The notes: generated by a model not told the origin, from the sequence alone. Shown: positions 1 through 7,937, numbered from the stretch's first letter. The stretch: DNA of 64,000 bases from Zoogloea sp. (GCA_023150095.1 JAKLLO010000001.1:1-64000), one strand, 5' to 3'. A program made the numbers and translations.

Positions 1-160
1 CATGGTGTGACGTGGCAGTTTTTATGGCAGAGCGTGGGCCGTGCCCGCTGCTCCTGTGGGCGCGTGGGGGTATGGAAAGAGAGCGGGGAGATCTGCCTGG
101 TGAGGGGCGGGCGCTGGTGCCGGGGCGTACTGGCGGTGAGCCTGGCCGTGATGGCGGTGG

Positions 161-178
161 CCGGGCGGGGAAGCCCGG
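161..178. terminator. GC-rich hairpin downstream of the lipoprotein gene
   Basis: CCGGGC at 161-166 and GCCCGG at 173-178 form a perfect 6-bp stem with a 6-base loop, 21 bp beyond the stop of the minus-strand lipoprotein gene. There is no clear T run, so it is a weak terminator candidate. Nothing else is recognisable in bases 1-199; the open frames there have no convincing protein character. Confidence 0.3.
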
Positions 179-199
179 CGGGGTGTCAGGGGTGGCGGG

Positions 200-589
200 T
201 CAGTTCCAGCCGAAGGGCACGCGGATTTCCTCGAAATCGCCGTCCACCAGCTTGTCCTCGGCATTGAAGACGAGTTGCAGGATCACGTCGGTGTGGCCGC
301 CGAGCCAGTTCTTCGAGACCGGGATCTTGCCGAAGATGCAGGGCCCGCCGCCAGGGCGCAGGCGCGACGTCATGGTGTTGGAGCGGGCGAGGGATTCGCA
401 TTCGCTGCGGCTGTGCACCGAGAGCGTGGTGTTGCGCGCCTTGAGGTTCTGGATGGCGTCGGCCAGGGGATAGCCGGGCGCAAACTGCTGCTTCAGCTCG
501 GGGACGAGGGGCGAGGGCGGTTCTTCGCAGCCGGCAAGGGCGAGGGCGGCGAGGAGAGCGGCGGTGGGGATGGCGCGGAACCTGGACAT
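200..589 (-). CDS. Small hypothetical lipoprotein
   Basis: The product is about 129 residues and I do not recognise its family. The chosen Met gives a classic lipoprotein signal: a basic n-region (MSRFR), a hydrophobic stretch and a lipobox ending LALAGC at about residues 17-22, so the protein should be lipid-anchored. A start 13 codons upstream (628) would only add a non-signal extension. The mature part has two more cysteines, about 45 residues apart, that could form a disulfide (SECES and GPCIF). It lies alone, in the same direction as the sigma-54 activator gene upstream, 135 bp away. The function is unknown. Confidence 0.65.
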   Translation of the reverse strand: MSRFRAIPTAALLAALALAGCEEPPSPLVPELKQQFAPGYPLADAIQNLKARNTTLSVHSRSECESLARSNTMTSRLRPGGGPCIFGKIPVSKNWLGGHTDVILQLVFNAEDKLVDGDFEEIRVPFGWN

Positions 590-724
590 GACGGACAAGG
601 CTGAAAAGGACGCCCGCGAGTATCCCACGGCCCGGCGCGGGCGGGCAGCGGCGGACGGGTTTTGTGGTGCCTTGATGGATGATTCGGGCGGATTGCTGGG
701 GCCGCCGGACGATCCGCCCGAGGG

Positions 725-2566
725 TCAGCCGCGCCGCAGCTTGCGGTAGAGCGTGGTGCGGGTGATGCCCAGCTCCCGCGCGGCGGCGGAGATGTTGCCG
801 GCGTGGCGCGCGACCGTCTCTTCCACCAGCCGGGTTTCGGCGGCGCGCAGGCTTTGCGTGGTGGGCCGGGTTTCGTTGGCGTCGATCAGGTCGTGGGGCA
901 GGTGGTCGGGGGTGATGGTGGCTTCGTCCGGCCCCAGCATGGCGGTGGCGAGGCGCAGCACGTTCTTCAGTTCGCGGATGTTGCCTGGCCACTGGTGGCG
1001 GCGGATCACATCCAGCGTGGCGGCCGCCAGGCGCAGCGGGCGGTCGGGCGATTCGTCCCGCAGGATGCGGCGGGCCAGGGCGTCGATGTCGCTGCGTTCG
1101 CGCAGGGTGGGCAGCGCGAGGCTCATGGCCGACAGGCGGAAATACAGATCGGGGCGGAACTCGCCGGTCTCGCACAGGGTTTTGAGGGGGCGGTGGCTGG
1201 CGCACACCAGGGCCAGGTCGATGGCTTCTTCGGGCCCGCCGCCCAGGGGGGTGACCCGGCGGGTTTCGAGCACCCGCAGCAGCACGGCCTGCAGGCGCAG
1301 GGGCATGTCGCCGATTTCGTCGAGGAACAGGGTGCCGCCGTGGGCTTCGCGCAGCTTGCCGCGGGCGCCTTCGCCCCGGGCGCCGGTGTAGGCGCCGGCC
1401 CGGTAGCCGAAGAGCTCGGCCTCGATCAGGTTGGCGGGGATGGCCGCGCAGTTGATGGCCACGAAGGGGCCGTCCCGGCGCGGGCTGCTGTGGTGGAAGG
1501 CTTGGGCGAAGACTTCCTTGCCGGTGCCGGTCTCGCCCTGGATGAGCAGCGGGATGTCGAGCCCGACGATGCGCCGGGCGCGGCGGACGGCAGAGGCCAC
1601 GGTGTGGTCGCCCAGGTCGAGGTCTTCGAGGGTGATGCCGCGGCGGGCCGTGGGCATGTCGGGCGCGCTGGCGGCCACCGGGCGCAGGGCCTGCAGCCGG
1701 CCGGCCTGGACTCGGGCGGCGAATTCACGGCCACCGTGGGCGCACAGCAGGGTGGGGCGCAGGCTGCTCGACAGGGCGTGGTCGAGGAGGGTGGTCCAGC
1801 GGGTCTCGAAGATCCGCGAGAAGGCCGGGCGCTCCTTGCGGCTGTCGCCGATGCCCAGCAGGGTTTCGCCGCGCCGGTTGCAGGCGAGCAACTCGCCGGC
1901 TTCGTTGAACACCGCGAGCCCTTCGAGGGGCGAGGCCAGCGCTTCGGCCTGGGGGTGAAAGCGGATCGTCACCGCGGCCTCGGCGATGCTCTCAATGAGG
2001 CGGTTCTCGATGATCTCGGCCGTGGTCTGGATCAGCGCCTGGGCGTGGATCTGACTGAGCTGGACCGAGGTGGAGATGTCGAGGATGCCCAGCACGCCGC
2101 CAGCGGGGCCGTGGATCGGGGTGGCGACGCAGGTGAGGAAGCGGTTGCGCTCGAGGAAGTGGTCGGAGCCGACCACCGCCACCGGGCGCTGTTCGGCCAG
2201 CGCGGTGCCGATGGCGTTGGTGCCCATGGTGCATTCGGCCCATGACACGCCGGGTTGCAGCGCGACCCGCGCGGCGCGTTCGGCGAAGTCGGCGTCGCCC
2301 ACCGCGCGCAGGATCATGCCGGAATCGTCGGCCAGCAGGATGGTGGAGGACGAGCGGGCGATCTGCTGGTGCAGGTGCTCCATGATCGGCTGGGCGTAGG
2401 CCACCAGCCGCGCGTTGCCTTCAAGCCGGTCGGCCAGGCTGGATCGGGGGATGAGGCCATCGGGCAGGTGCTCGTTGTTACGCAGGCCGTTGGCGGCGCA
2501 GCGCTCCCAGGAGCGCCGGATGGCTTCCTCTGCGGGGATTGGCGAGTTGGGATCTTCGTTCTTCAC
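725..2566 (-). CDS. Sigma-54-dependent transcriptional activator, AcoR/BmoR type
   Basis: This 613-residue enhancer-binding protein has an N-terminal AcoR-type sensory region with a GAF domain (about 70-190), an AAA+ domain (about 320-545) and a C-terminal Fis-type helix-turn-helix (NISAAARELGITRTTLYRK). Walker A is GETGTGKE near residue 345 and Walker B is TLFLDEIGD. The sigma-54 contact loop reads GAYTGA instead of GAFTGA, a conservative change found in some functional members. The family senses alcohols, ketones or acetoin and activates -24/-12 promoters. The gene diverges from the cytochrome c gene at 2865, with 298 bp between. The start is GTG with a weak Shine-Dalgarno, so the exact N-terminus is uncertain. 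A second member of the family lies at 5782. Confidence 0.9.
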   Translation of the reverse strand: MKNEDPNSPIPAEEAIRRSWERCAANGLRNNEHLPDGLIPRSSLADRLEGNARLVAYAQPIMEHLHQQIARSSSTILLADDSGMILRAVGDADFAERAARVALQPGVSWAECTMGTNAIGTALAEQRPVAVVGSDHFLERNRFLTCVATPIHGPAGGVLGILDISTSVQLSQIHAQALIQTTAEIIENRLIESIAEAAVTIRFHPQAEALASPLEGLAVFNEAGELLACNRRGETLLGIGDSRKERPAFSRIFETRWTTLLDHALSSSLRPTLLCAHGGREFAARVQAGRLQALRPVAASAPDMPTARRGITLEDLDLGDHTVASAVRRARRIVGLDIPLLIQGETGTGKEVFAQAFHHSSPRRDGPFVAINCAAIPANLIEAELFGYRAGAYTGARGEGARGKLREAHGGTLFLDEIGDMPLRLQAVLLRVLETRRVTPLGGGPEEAIDLALVCASHRPLKTLCETGEFRPDLYFRLSAMSLALPTLRERSDIDALARRILRDESPDRPLRLAAATLDVIRRHQWPGNIRELKNVLRLATAMLGPDEATITPDHLPHDLIDANETRPTTQSLRAAETRLVEETVARHAGNISAAARELGITRTTLYRKLRRG

Positions 2567-2657
2567 GGGTGAGCCCGTGCAGGAAACATGCCAGAGGATT
2601 GGCCCGATCCATGGCCCCCTAAAGGCCGGCGGTGGTCGCGAAAGTGTTCCGTGGTGC

Positions 2658-2704
2658 GTGTCGGGATGGAGCAGGTGTGCAGCCGCGGAGCAGCGCTGCT
2701 GCTC
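2658..2704. promoter_or_regulatory. GGAGCAG-type sites between sigma-54 activator and cytochrome c gene
   Basis: The sequence holds ATGGAGCAGGTGTG at 2666-2679, and then GAGCAGC / GCTGCTC arms at 2688-2694 and 2698-2704 (7-bp perfect inverted repeat, 3-base centre). The same 14-mer forms one arm of the palindrome at 3191-3219, and TGGAGCAG recurs in the divergent region at 5672. The spacing upstream of the cytochrome gene suits enhancer sites for the divergent activator. This is inference: I found no good -24/-12 element between here and 2865. Confidence 0.35.
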
Positions 2705-2864
2705 GCCCGGATGGTGCCCGGTTCGGGCAAGTGCTTGTTGGAAAAGGGATTGGCCTCAAGTGGGCGGCGGGTGGCATGGGCGCACGGAATTTGCACTGTT
2801 GGCGGGGCGGGCGGTCTGCAGGCCGTCGCCAAAATCAATCACAAGTCCGATCCAAGGAGGAGCT

Positions 2865-3179
2865 ATGAAATTCATTCCGATGATGTGCGCGATTGCGCTG
2901 GGTGCGGCCGCGGCTGCGCCGGCGATGGCGTCCGAGGAGATCATCAAGAAGGCGCGCTGTGTGGCTTGCCACGCGGTGGACCAGAAGCGTGTCGGTCCGT
3001 CGTACAAGGACGTGGCGGCCAAGTACAAGGGCCAGGCCGACGCCGTGGCGGTGCTTTCCGCCAAGGTGCGTCATGGTGGCTCCGGGGTGTGGGGGCAGGT
3101 TCCGATGACTCCGAACGGCCCGGACAAGATCAGTGATGCTGATCTGAAGGCCGCGATCGAGTGGATCCTGAAGCTCTGA
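2865..3179 (+). CDS. Periplasmic monoheme cytochrome c (c551/c552 type)
   Basis: This 104-residue class I cytochrome c starts 4 bases after a strong AAGGAGGAG site. It has a cleavable signal peptide ending near APAMA-SEE at residue 23. The heme site is CVACH (Cys32, Cys35, His36) and the likely axial methionine is in the VPMTPN segment. Size and layout match cytochromes c551/c552, which carry electrons in the periplasm to a terminal oxidase or reductase. Its place between a sigma-54 activator and a PedF/MoxJ-like operon suggests it accepts electrons from a quinoprotein dehydrogenase, but the partner is not shown by the sequence. It is transcribed alone and converges on the propeller gene at 3255. 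Confidence 0.9.
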   Translation: MKFIPMMCAIALGAAAAAPAMASEEIIKKARCVACHAVDQKRVGPSYKDVAAKYKGQADAVAVLSAKVRHGGSGVWGQVPMTPNGPDKISDADLKAAIEWILKL

Positions 3180-3190
3180 TGTGCAAAGTG

Positions 3191-3219
3191 CACACCTGCT
3201 CCAGAATGGAGCAGGTGTG
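3191..3219. terminator. 12-bp perfect inverted repeat between convergent genes
   Basis: CACACCTGCTCC at 3191-3202 and GGAGCAGGTGTG at 3208-3219 form a perfect 12-bp stem with the loop AGAAT. It starts 11 bp after the cytochrome stop codon and lies between two convergent genes, so a bidirectional terminator is the simplest reading. There is no T run. One arm is shared with the region upstream of the cytochrome gene (2666-2679), so a protein-binding role is also possible. Confidence 0.55.
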
Positions 3220-3254
3220 TCGGGATGGTTCAGTTTGTGTCGCGACGCCCTGTG

Positions 3255-4187
3255 TCAGGGCTGCACGACGACGCCCCACGGCAGCTCGCCGACGGGGATT
3301 TCACTGATGGTGGCGAGGCGTTCGGTGTCGATCACCGAGACGCTGTTGGAGCGGCCGTTGGCCACGTAGAGTTTGCGGCCATCGGGGGTGAGGGCCATGT
3401 TCCAGGGCCGCTTGCCCACCGGCAGGGTGGCTTCGACCTGGTGGTCGGCGGTGCGGATCACGCTCACCGTGCCGTCCTTGCCGTTGGAAACATAAACGCG
3501 GCGGCCGTCCGGCGCCACGGCCACGCCGTTCGAGAAGGTGCCGGCCTTGATCGAGGCGATCACCTTGCGCTTGCCCATGTCGATGGCGTAGACGGTGCTC
3601 ACCAGCTCGCAGGCCACGTAGGCGCGGCTGCCATCCGGGGTGAAGCCGATGCCGCGGGGGCGGGCGCCCACCGGGATCTGCGCCACCTGGCGGCGGGCCT
3701 TCAGGTCCACCAGGTCGACCTGTTCGGCGTCTTCGGCGCTCACCAGCAGCCAGCGGCCGTCTGGGCTGAACACCGCATGTTCCGGGTTCTTGCCGCGCAC
3801 CCGGATGTCGGCGAGCTTGCGCCCGCTGGCCGCATCGAGCACCACCACGCTGTTGGATTCCTCCACCGCCACCGCCACCCGCTTGCGGTCGGCGGAGACG
3901 CTGACGCCTTCGGGCGATTCACCCAGATGGACGTGCCGGGTGGGCTCCTTGGCGCTGATGTCGACGATCACCATGCCATCCGACGGGGCCTCGCTGATGA
4001 AGAGGCGCTTGCCGTCGCTGGCGATGCCGCGGGGGCGGGCGCCGCCGGGCAGGGTGCGCACGACGGTGTCGGTGGCGGTGTCGATCACCGATACCGTGCC
4101 GGATTTTTCGTTGGGGACGTAGGCGAAGGGCGCGGCGAGCGCCGCTGCGGGAAGCAGGGCGCAGCCGGCCAGCAGGGTGCGGATCAT
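3255..4187 (-). CDS. YVTN-type beta-propeller protein associated with PQQ-dependent catabolism
   Basis: The 310-residue product has a Sec signal (ending ALAAP near residue 20) and repeated YVTN/NHL-like blades such as YVPNEKSGTVSVIDT, YVSNGKDGTVSVI and YVANGRSNSVSVIDT. It matches the family of secreted beta-propellers found beside PQQ-dependent alcohol dehydrogenase genes. The role of that family is not established; a scaffold or an assembly/electron-transfer accessory are possibilities. The ATG at 4187 was chosen because it gives the signal peptide at once; an upstream Met at 4253 would place 22 non-signal residues in front and overlap the previous gene. It is the last gene of the minus-strand operon, 4 bp after the MoxJ-like gene. 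Confidence 0.85.
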   Translation of the reverse strand: MIRTLLAGCALLPAAALAAPFAYVPNEKSGTVSVIDTATDTVVRTLPGGARPRGIASDGKRLFISEAPSDGMVIVDISAKEPTRHVHLGESPEGVSVSADRKRVAVAVEESNSVVVLDAASGRKLADIRVRGKNPEHAVFSPDGRWLLVSAEDAEQVDLVDLKARRQVAQIPVGARPRGIGFTPDGSRAYVACELVSTVYAIDMGKRKVIASIKAGTFSNGVAVAPDGRRVYVSNGKDGTVSVIRTADHQVEATLPVGKRPWNMALTPDGRKLYVANGRSNSVSVIDTERLATISEIPVGELPWGVVVQP

Positions 4188-4191
4188 GGAA

Positions 4192-5037
4192 TCAGAGCGT
4201 GGGCTGGACATGAGTGATGCCGTGACGGGCGAAGATGGACGCGACGGTGCCATTCTTCTGCAGTGTGCGCAGGGCCTCGCCGATGGTGTTGGCGAGCGCC
4301 GTCTCCTCGGCCTTGACGGCCATGCCGATGGGCCAGCTGTTGATCTTGAGTTCCGGCATCTGGACCACTTCGATGACGAAGCGGTTGTCCTTGCCGAGGG
4401 CCTGCTCGATCTCGGAGCGGGGCCCCATCACGGCGGCGAGGTCGCCGGCCTTCAGCTTTTCCACGGCACTCGCCACGCTGTTGAAATGCACGACGTTCTC
4501 ACGCAGGCGGCCGTTGAGCACGCCGAGCAGGAAGGCGTCGGCAAGGGTGCGGCCCTCGACACCGATCTTCTCGCGAGTGAAGACTTCGAGCGCGCTGGCA
4601 GCCGAGCCGCGGATCGCGCCGATGCGCTGGACGCGGGCGACGGCGATGGTCTCGAGGTGGTACGGGCCGAAGATCCTGACCTTGTCGTTCTTGCCCTGGA
4701 GGTAGGAATCCACCGGCACGTGCATCATCACGTCGGCGGGCTGCTGGCCGAGGTAATGGCCCTTCCAGACCATGTTCCGCAGGTCGTCGTCCATGTCCTC
4801 GTCGGCGTTGTAGCCGACCACCTGGGTGGCGATGCCGAGCTGCTTGCCCAGCGCCTGGGCCAGCTCCACGTCGATCCCGGCGCCCTTGTCGGACCAGGGG
4901 GAGAAGCCGTTGTAGACGGCAACCTTCAGGCTGCCGCGCTGGCGGATCTCGTCCAGCCCGTCGGCCCGAGCCGGCAGGCTGGTGGCCAGGGCCGCAGCCC
5001 CGGCAGCAAGGAGGAAGCGACGACGATCAGTCTTCAC
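4192..5037 (-). CDS. MoxJ/XoxJ-like periplasmic binding protein associated with quinoprotein dehydrogenase
   Basis: This 281-residue protein has the fold of ABC-transporter amino-acid binding proteins, but no transporter genes lie beside it. It begins MKTDRRRFLLAAGAAALATS, a twin-arginine-type signal, and continues with the binding-protein core (GSLKVAVYNGFSPWSD, GIDVELAQALGKQLG, MGPRSEIEQAL). Such proteins accompany methanol and alcohol quinoprotein dehydrogenases (MoxJ/XoxJ) and are thought to help mature or activate the enzyme. The gene overlaps the end of pedF by 11 bp and runs straight into the propeller gene, so all three are one operon. The dehydrogenase itself is not nearby. Confidence 0.85.
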   Translation of the reverse strand: MKTDRRRFLLAAGAAALATSLPARADGLDEIRQRGSLKVAVYNGFSPWSDKGAGIDVELAQALGKQLGIATQVVGYNADEDMDDDLRNMVWKGHYLGQQPADVMMHVPVDSYLQGKNDKVRIFGPYHLETIAVARVQRIGAIRGSAASALEVFTREKIGVEGRTLADAFLLGVLNGRLRENVVHFNSVASAVEKLKAGDLAAVMGPRSEIEQALGKDNRFVIEVVQMPELKINSWPIGMAVKAEETALANTIGEALRTLQKNGTVASIFARHGITHVQPTL

Positions 5038-5461
5038 GCACGGTCTCCAGCCAGGCGCGGATGGTCCACATCGCTTCCTGGGACAGGATGCCTTCGAACG
5101 GGGGCATGTACACGCGGCCGTCGCGGGTGGCGCCGTGGCGGATGCGCTGCAGGAAGATCTCGTCGCCTTCCTGGCCGGCCGGCAGGTAGCGCAGATCCGG
5201 GGCGATGCCGCCGGAGACGGCGCCCAGGCCGTGGCAGCGGGCGCAGTTCTGGTTGAACGCGGAGGAGCCGATGCGGATCGCTTCCTTGTCGCCCAGGTAG
5301 GGGTTCTTGGCGAGCCACTCCTTGCCCAGCTGCTTGAGGGAGGAGGTGTCCACCGCCTGGGGCGTCACGTCGCCGTGGGCAATGACGGCACCGGCCGCCA
5401 GGGCCAGGACGGCGGCGGAGAGGGCACGGAGAGGGCGGGAGAAGAAGTTGCGAGCAGTCAC
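5027..5461 (-). CDS. pedF: Cytochrome c550 PedF-type electron acceptor
   Basis: The product of the chosen GTG start is a 144-residue monoheme cytochrome c with a normal signal peptide (MTARNFFSRPLRAL followed by a hydrophobic run to AHGD). The heme motif is CARCH (Cys73, Cys76, His77), and the AHGDVTPQAVDT and NPYLGDKEAI segments are typical of PedF. This family takes electrons from PQQ alcohol dehydrogenases (PedE/PedH type). An ATG at 5542 would lengthen the protein by 27 residues. That ATG lies upstream of the start point predicted from the -24/-12 promoter at 5545-5560, so it should not be in the transcript, whereas AAAGGTGA sits correctly before the GTG. It is the first gene of a three-gene operon. 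Confidence 0.85.
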   Translation of the reverse strand: MTARNFFSRPLRALSAAVLALAAGAVIAHGDVTPQAVDTSSLKQLGKEWLAKNPYLGDKEAIRIGSSAFNQNCARCHGLGAVSGGIAPDLRYLPAGQEGDEIFLQRIRHGATRDGRVYMPPFEGILSQEAMWTIRAWLETVRED

Positions 5462-5544
5462 CTGGGTCACCTTTGGTCTGGATTGGAATGCGTCGAGCGA
5501 TGGGGCGCGGGGCGCAGCAGGCATCGCCGTGGTGGGCATCATTC

Positions 5545-5560
5545 AGCAAGGGGCGTGCCA
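5545..5560 (-). promoter_or_regulatory. Consensus sigma-54 (-24/-12) promoter of the pedF operon
   Basis: Read on the minus strand the bases are TGGCACG-CCCC-TTGCT, a full match to the sigma-54 consensus TGGCACG-N4-TTGCW. Transcription should start about 12 bases downstream, near 5534. This predicts a 5' leader of roughly 70 bases before the GTG of pedF at 5461. It is the best promoter match in the window and fits the two sigma-54 activators that bracket the block. Confidence 0.85.
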
Positions 5561-5671
5561 CTTGTCACGGCCGGAAGCAGGTGTCCCGGCTTTCCGGCGC
5601 TGGGGGCGGGTTTCTTAGTTTTTCTTATGGATGGATAAACTGGAACGGAGTTTGCTCATGGATACCCGCCG

Positions 5672-5726
5672 TGGAGCAGTCACATTGCTGAAATATGATT
5701 CGACTGCTACATTTTGGAGCACTCAC
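5672..5726. promoter_or_regulatory. Candidate enhancer sites for the sigma-54 activator
   Basis: Two direct repeats, TGGAGCAGTCAC at 5672-5683 and TGGAGCACTCAC at 5715-5726, match at 11 of 12 positions and lie 43 bp apart (about four helical turns). An inverted copy lies between them (CGACTGCTACA at 5701-5711, the complement of TGTAGCAGTCG). AGCAGTC at 5675-5681 and GACTGCT at 5702-5708 form a 7-bp inverted repeat. They sit roughly 140-190 bp upstream of the predicted pedF operon start, the usual distance for enhancers of sigma-54 activators. The rest of the 320-bp divergent region 5462-5781 holds only the -24/-12 promoter and the start signals of the activator gene. Confidence 0.55.
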
Positions 5727-5781
5727 CATAAAGCGGGCGAAAACCCGGAACACAATCCGTTATAGCGGAGGAGACGAACAC

Positions 5782-7812
5782 ATGCAGGTACCTTTCAATA
5801 CCGAGGCCCGCTCGATGAGCCTCCAGGAGGCGCGCTCCCTGTATTTCGATCGGGGTGAGGTGCCGGAAGCCCTGCTTGACCGGAACGTGTTGCGCTCCTG
5901 GGAGCGCTGCCGGCAGGCGGGTCTCGATCCCGCCTTCAAGGGCACCCGCGATCCGGACATGCGCGCCGTGACCGAAGCCCGCGAACGCAACCGCACCCTG
6001 CTGTCCCACGCCCAGCCGGTGCTGGAACACCTCTTCGAGCAGATCCGCAACTCCCACAGCATGGTGATCCTGGCCGACGCCCAGGGCATGCTGATCCAGA
6101 GCTACGGCGATCCGGATTTCCTGAGTCGCGCCGAACAGGTCGCCCTGCGCCCGGGCGCCAGCTGGAACGAATTTGATCGCGGAACAAATGCAGTCGGGAC
6201 TGCACTTGCCGAACGCAATGCCGTAAATGTCTTCGGCTCCGAACACTTCTTCGAGAGCAACGCCTTTCTCACCTGCAGTGCCGCGCCCATCCAGGACGCG
6301 CAAGGGCGTCTGATCGGGGCGCTGGACATCTCCAGCGACTACCGGGCTTATCAACGCCACTCCCTGGGTCTCGTCAAGATGTCGTCCCGTATCATCGAAA
6401 AACGTATCTTCGAAGCGGAGTTCGCCCACCAGGGCCTGCTCAGCTTCCACTCCCGCCCGGACCACGTGGGCAGCCTGTGCGAAGCGCTGCTCGCCATCGG
6501 CCCGGACGGCGACCTGCTGGGTGCCGACCAGGCCGCCCTCGACCTCCTCGGGATGCGCCGCGAGGATCTGCCCCGCCGCCACTACACCATGCTGTTCGAC
6601 GTGCCCCTCGGCACCCTGGTCGACCGCGCCCGGCGCGACCCGTCGTCGCTGATCGCCATCAGCGGCCGCAACGGCGAGCGCTTCTACGGCCGGCTGCGCG
6701 GCAATCTCACCGCCCTGGCCACCTCCGGCCCGGTGCTGCTGGATGCCCGCGGCGAGCGCGTCGGCAAGTCGGCCAAGGTCGAGAACGTCCGCCCGACCGC
6801 CCGCGCAGGCTTGACCCTCAAATCCCTGTCCACCGGCGACGAGCGCCTGCAGGCCGCCATCGACAAGGCCAGCCGCGTGCTCGGCCGCGACATCCCGATC
6901 CTGATCCAGGGTGAATCCGGCGCCGGCAAGGAGATGTTCGCCAAGGCCTTCCACAACAGCGGCCCCCGCGGCCAGGGCCCCTTCGTGGCGCTCAACTGTG
7001 CGGCGATCCCCGAAACCCTGATCGAATCCGAGCTCTTCGGCTATTCCGGCGGTGCCTTCACCGGCGCCCGCAAGGAAGGCGCGGTCGGCAAGATCCAGCA
7101 GGCCCACGGCGGTACGCTGTTCCTCGACGAAATCGGCGACATGCCCCTGTCGCTCCAGGCCCGCCTGCTGCGCGTGCTCCAGGAGCGCTGCGTGACCCCG
7201 CTCGGCACCAACAAGAGCATCCCGGTGGACATCACCCTGGTCTGCGCCACCCACCGCCGGCTGAAGGAAGAAGTGGCCCGCGGCGGTTTCCGCGAGGACT
7301 TGTACTACCGCCTCAACGGCCTGTGCATCAACCTGCCGTCGCTGCGCGAGCGCAGCGACATCGGCAGCCTGATCGACAAGCTGCTCCGCGAAGAGGCCGG
7401 CCCCGACCGCCCGGTCACCGTCTCCAGTAGGGTGATGGATGCCTTCCTGCGCTACCGCTGGCCGGGCAACATCCGCCAGCTCGGCAACGTCATCAAGGTG
7501 GGCATCGCGCTGCTGGATGACGACGAGGACGTGATCGAGACCTGGCACCTGCCCGACGACGTGTTCGAGGAGATCGGCGCGCTGGCCTCGGCCAACCCGG
7601 CCGCGCCCGAGCCTGCCGCCGCCCGCGTTGCCGAGACCATGCCCTGTGCCGAGGCCGTGCCCACCAGCGCTGCAGCCTTCGGCCGTCTGGAGGAGATCGA
7701 GCGCGACATGATCCAGCGCACCCTCGAAGCCGAAAACGGCAACATCTCGGCCGCCGCCCGCCGGCTGGGGATCAGCCGCAACACCCTGTACCGCAAGCTC
7801 GGCCGCTTCTGA
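5782..7812 (+). CDS. Sigma-54-dependent transcriptional activator, AcoR/BmoR type (second copy)
   Basis: This 676-residue activator has the same layout as the one at 725: an AcoR-type N-terminus with a GAF domain (about 90-210), an AAA+ domain (about 350-575) and a Fis-type helix-turn-helix at the end (NISAAARRLGISRNTLYRK). Walker A is GESGAGKE near residue 377, the contact loop is a standard GAFTGA, and Walker B is TLFLDEIGD. A linker of about 60 residues rich in Ala/Pro precedes the DNA-binding part. The ATG at 5782 follows GCGGAGGAG; upstream codons in frame have no such site. It diverges from the pedF operon with its consensus sigma-54 promoter and is the probable activator of it, with an alcohol or aldehyde as the likely signal. 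Confidence 0.9.
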   Translation: MQVPFNTEARSMSLQEARSLYFDRGEVPEALLDRNVLRSWERCRQAGLDPAFKGTRDPDMRAVTEARERNRTLLSHAQPVLEHLFEQIRNSHSMVILADAQGMLIQSYGDPDFLSRAEQVALRPGASWNEFDRGTNAVGTALAERNAVNVFGSEHFFESNAFLTCSAAPIQDAQGRLIGALDISSDYRAYQRHSLGLVKMSSRIIEKRIFEAEFAHQGLLSFHSRPDHVGSLCEALLAIGPDGDLLGADQAALDLLGMRREDLPRRHYTMLFDVPLGTLVDRARRDPSSLIAISGRNGERFYGRLRGNLTALATSGPVLLDARGERVGKSAKVENVRPTARAGLTLKSLSTGDERLQAAIDKASRVLGRDIPILIQGESGAGKEMFAKAFHNSGPRGQGPFVALNCAAIPETLIESELFGYSGGAFTGARKEGAVGKIQQAHGGTLFLDEIGDMPLSLQARLLRVLQERCVTPLGTNKSIPVDITLVCATHRRLKEEVARGGFREDLYYRLNGLCINLPSLRERSDIGSLIDKLLREEAGPDRPVTVSSRVMDAFLRYRWPGNIRQLGNVIKVGIALLDDDEDVIETWHLPDDVFEEIGALASANPAAPEPAAARVAETMPCAEAVPTSAAAFGRLEEIERDMIQRTLEAENGNISAAARRLGISRNTLYRKLGRF

Positions 7813-7848
7813 TCCCGCCTGGCGCCCGCCGGCCAGCCTCCGCACCAC

Positions 7849-7887
7849 AGCAGAAAGCCCTCGATCCGAGGGCTTTCTGCTTTTTTT
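7849..7887 (+). terminator. Rho-independent terminator after the sigma-54 activator
   Basis: A 15-bp stem (AGCAGAAAGCCCTCG at 7849-7863 pairing with 7867-7881) with an ATC loop is followed by a run of seven T at 7881-7887. This is a textbook intrinsic terminator for the plus-strand activator gene. On the minus strand the flank is less T-rich, so it is mainly one-directional. Confidence 0.93.
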
Positions 7888-7937
7888 GCGCCCGATGTGG
7901 CAGGGCGCGTTGCCGATGTCGGTCAGGAGTCTGTCGT

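Noticed and set aside
1-199. Overlapping short frames at the left edge
   Set aside because: They have no ribosome site, no recognisable protein segment and conflict with each other; only a weak hairpin is reported there.
2567-2864. Sigma-54 promoter for the cytochrome c gene
   Set aside because: TGGAAAAGGGATTGG and CGGGCAAGTGCTTGT have GG or TTG in place, but lack the conserved GC at -12. GGGCGCACGGAATTTGC has both elements at the wrong distance.
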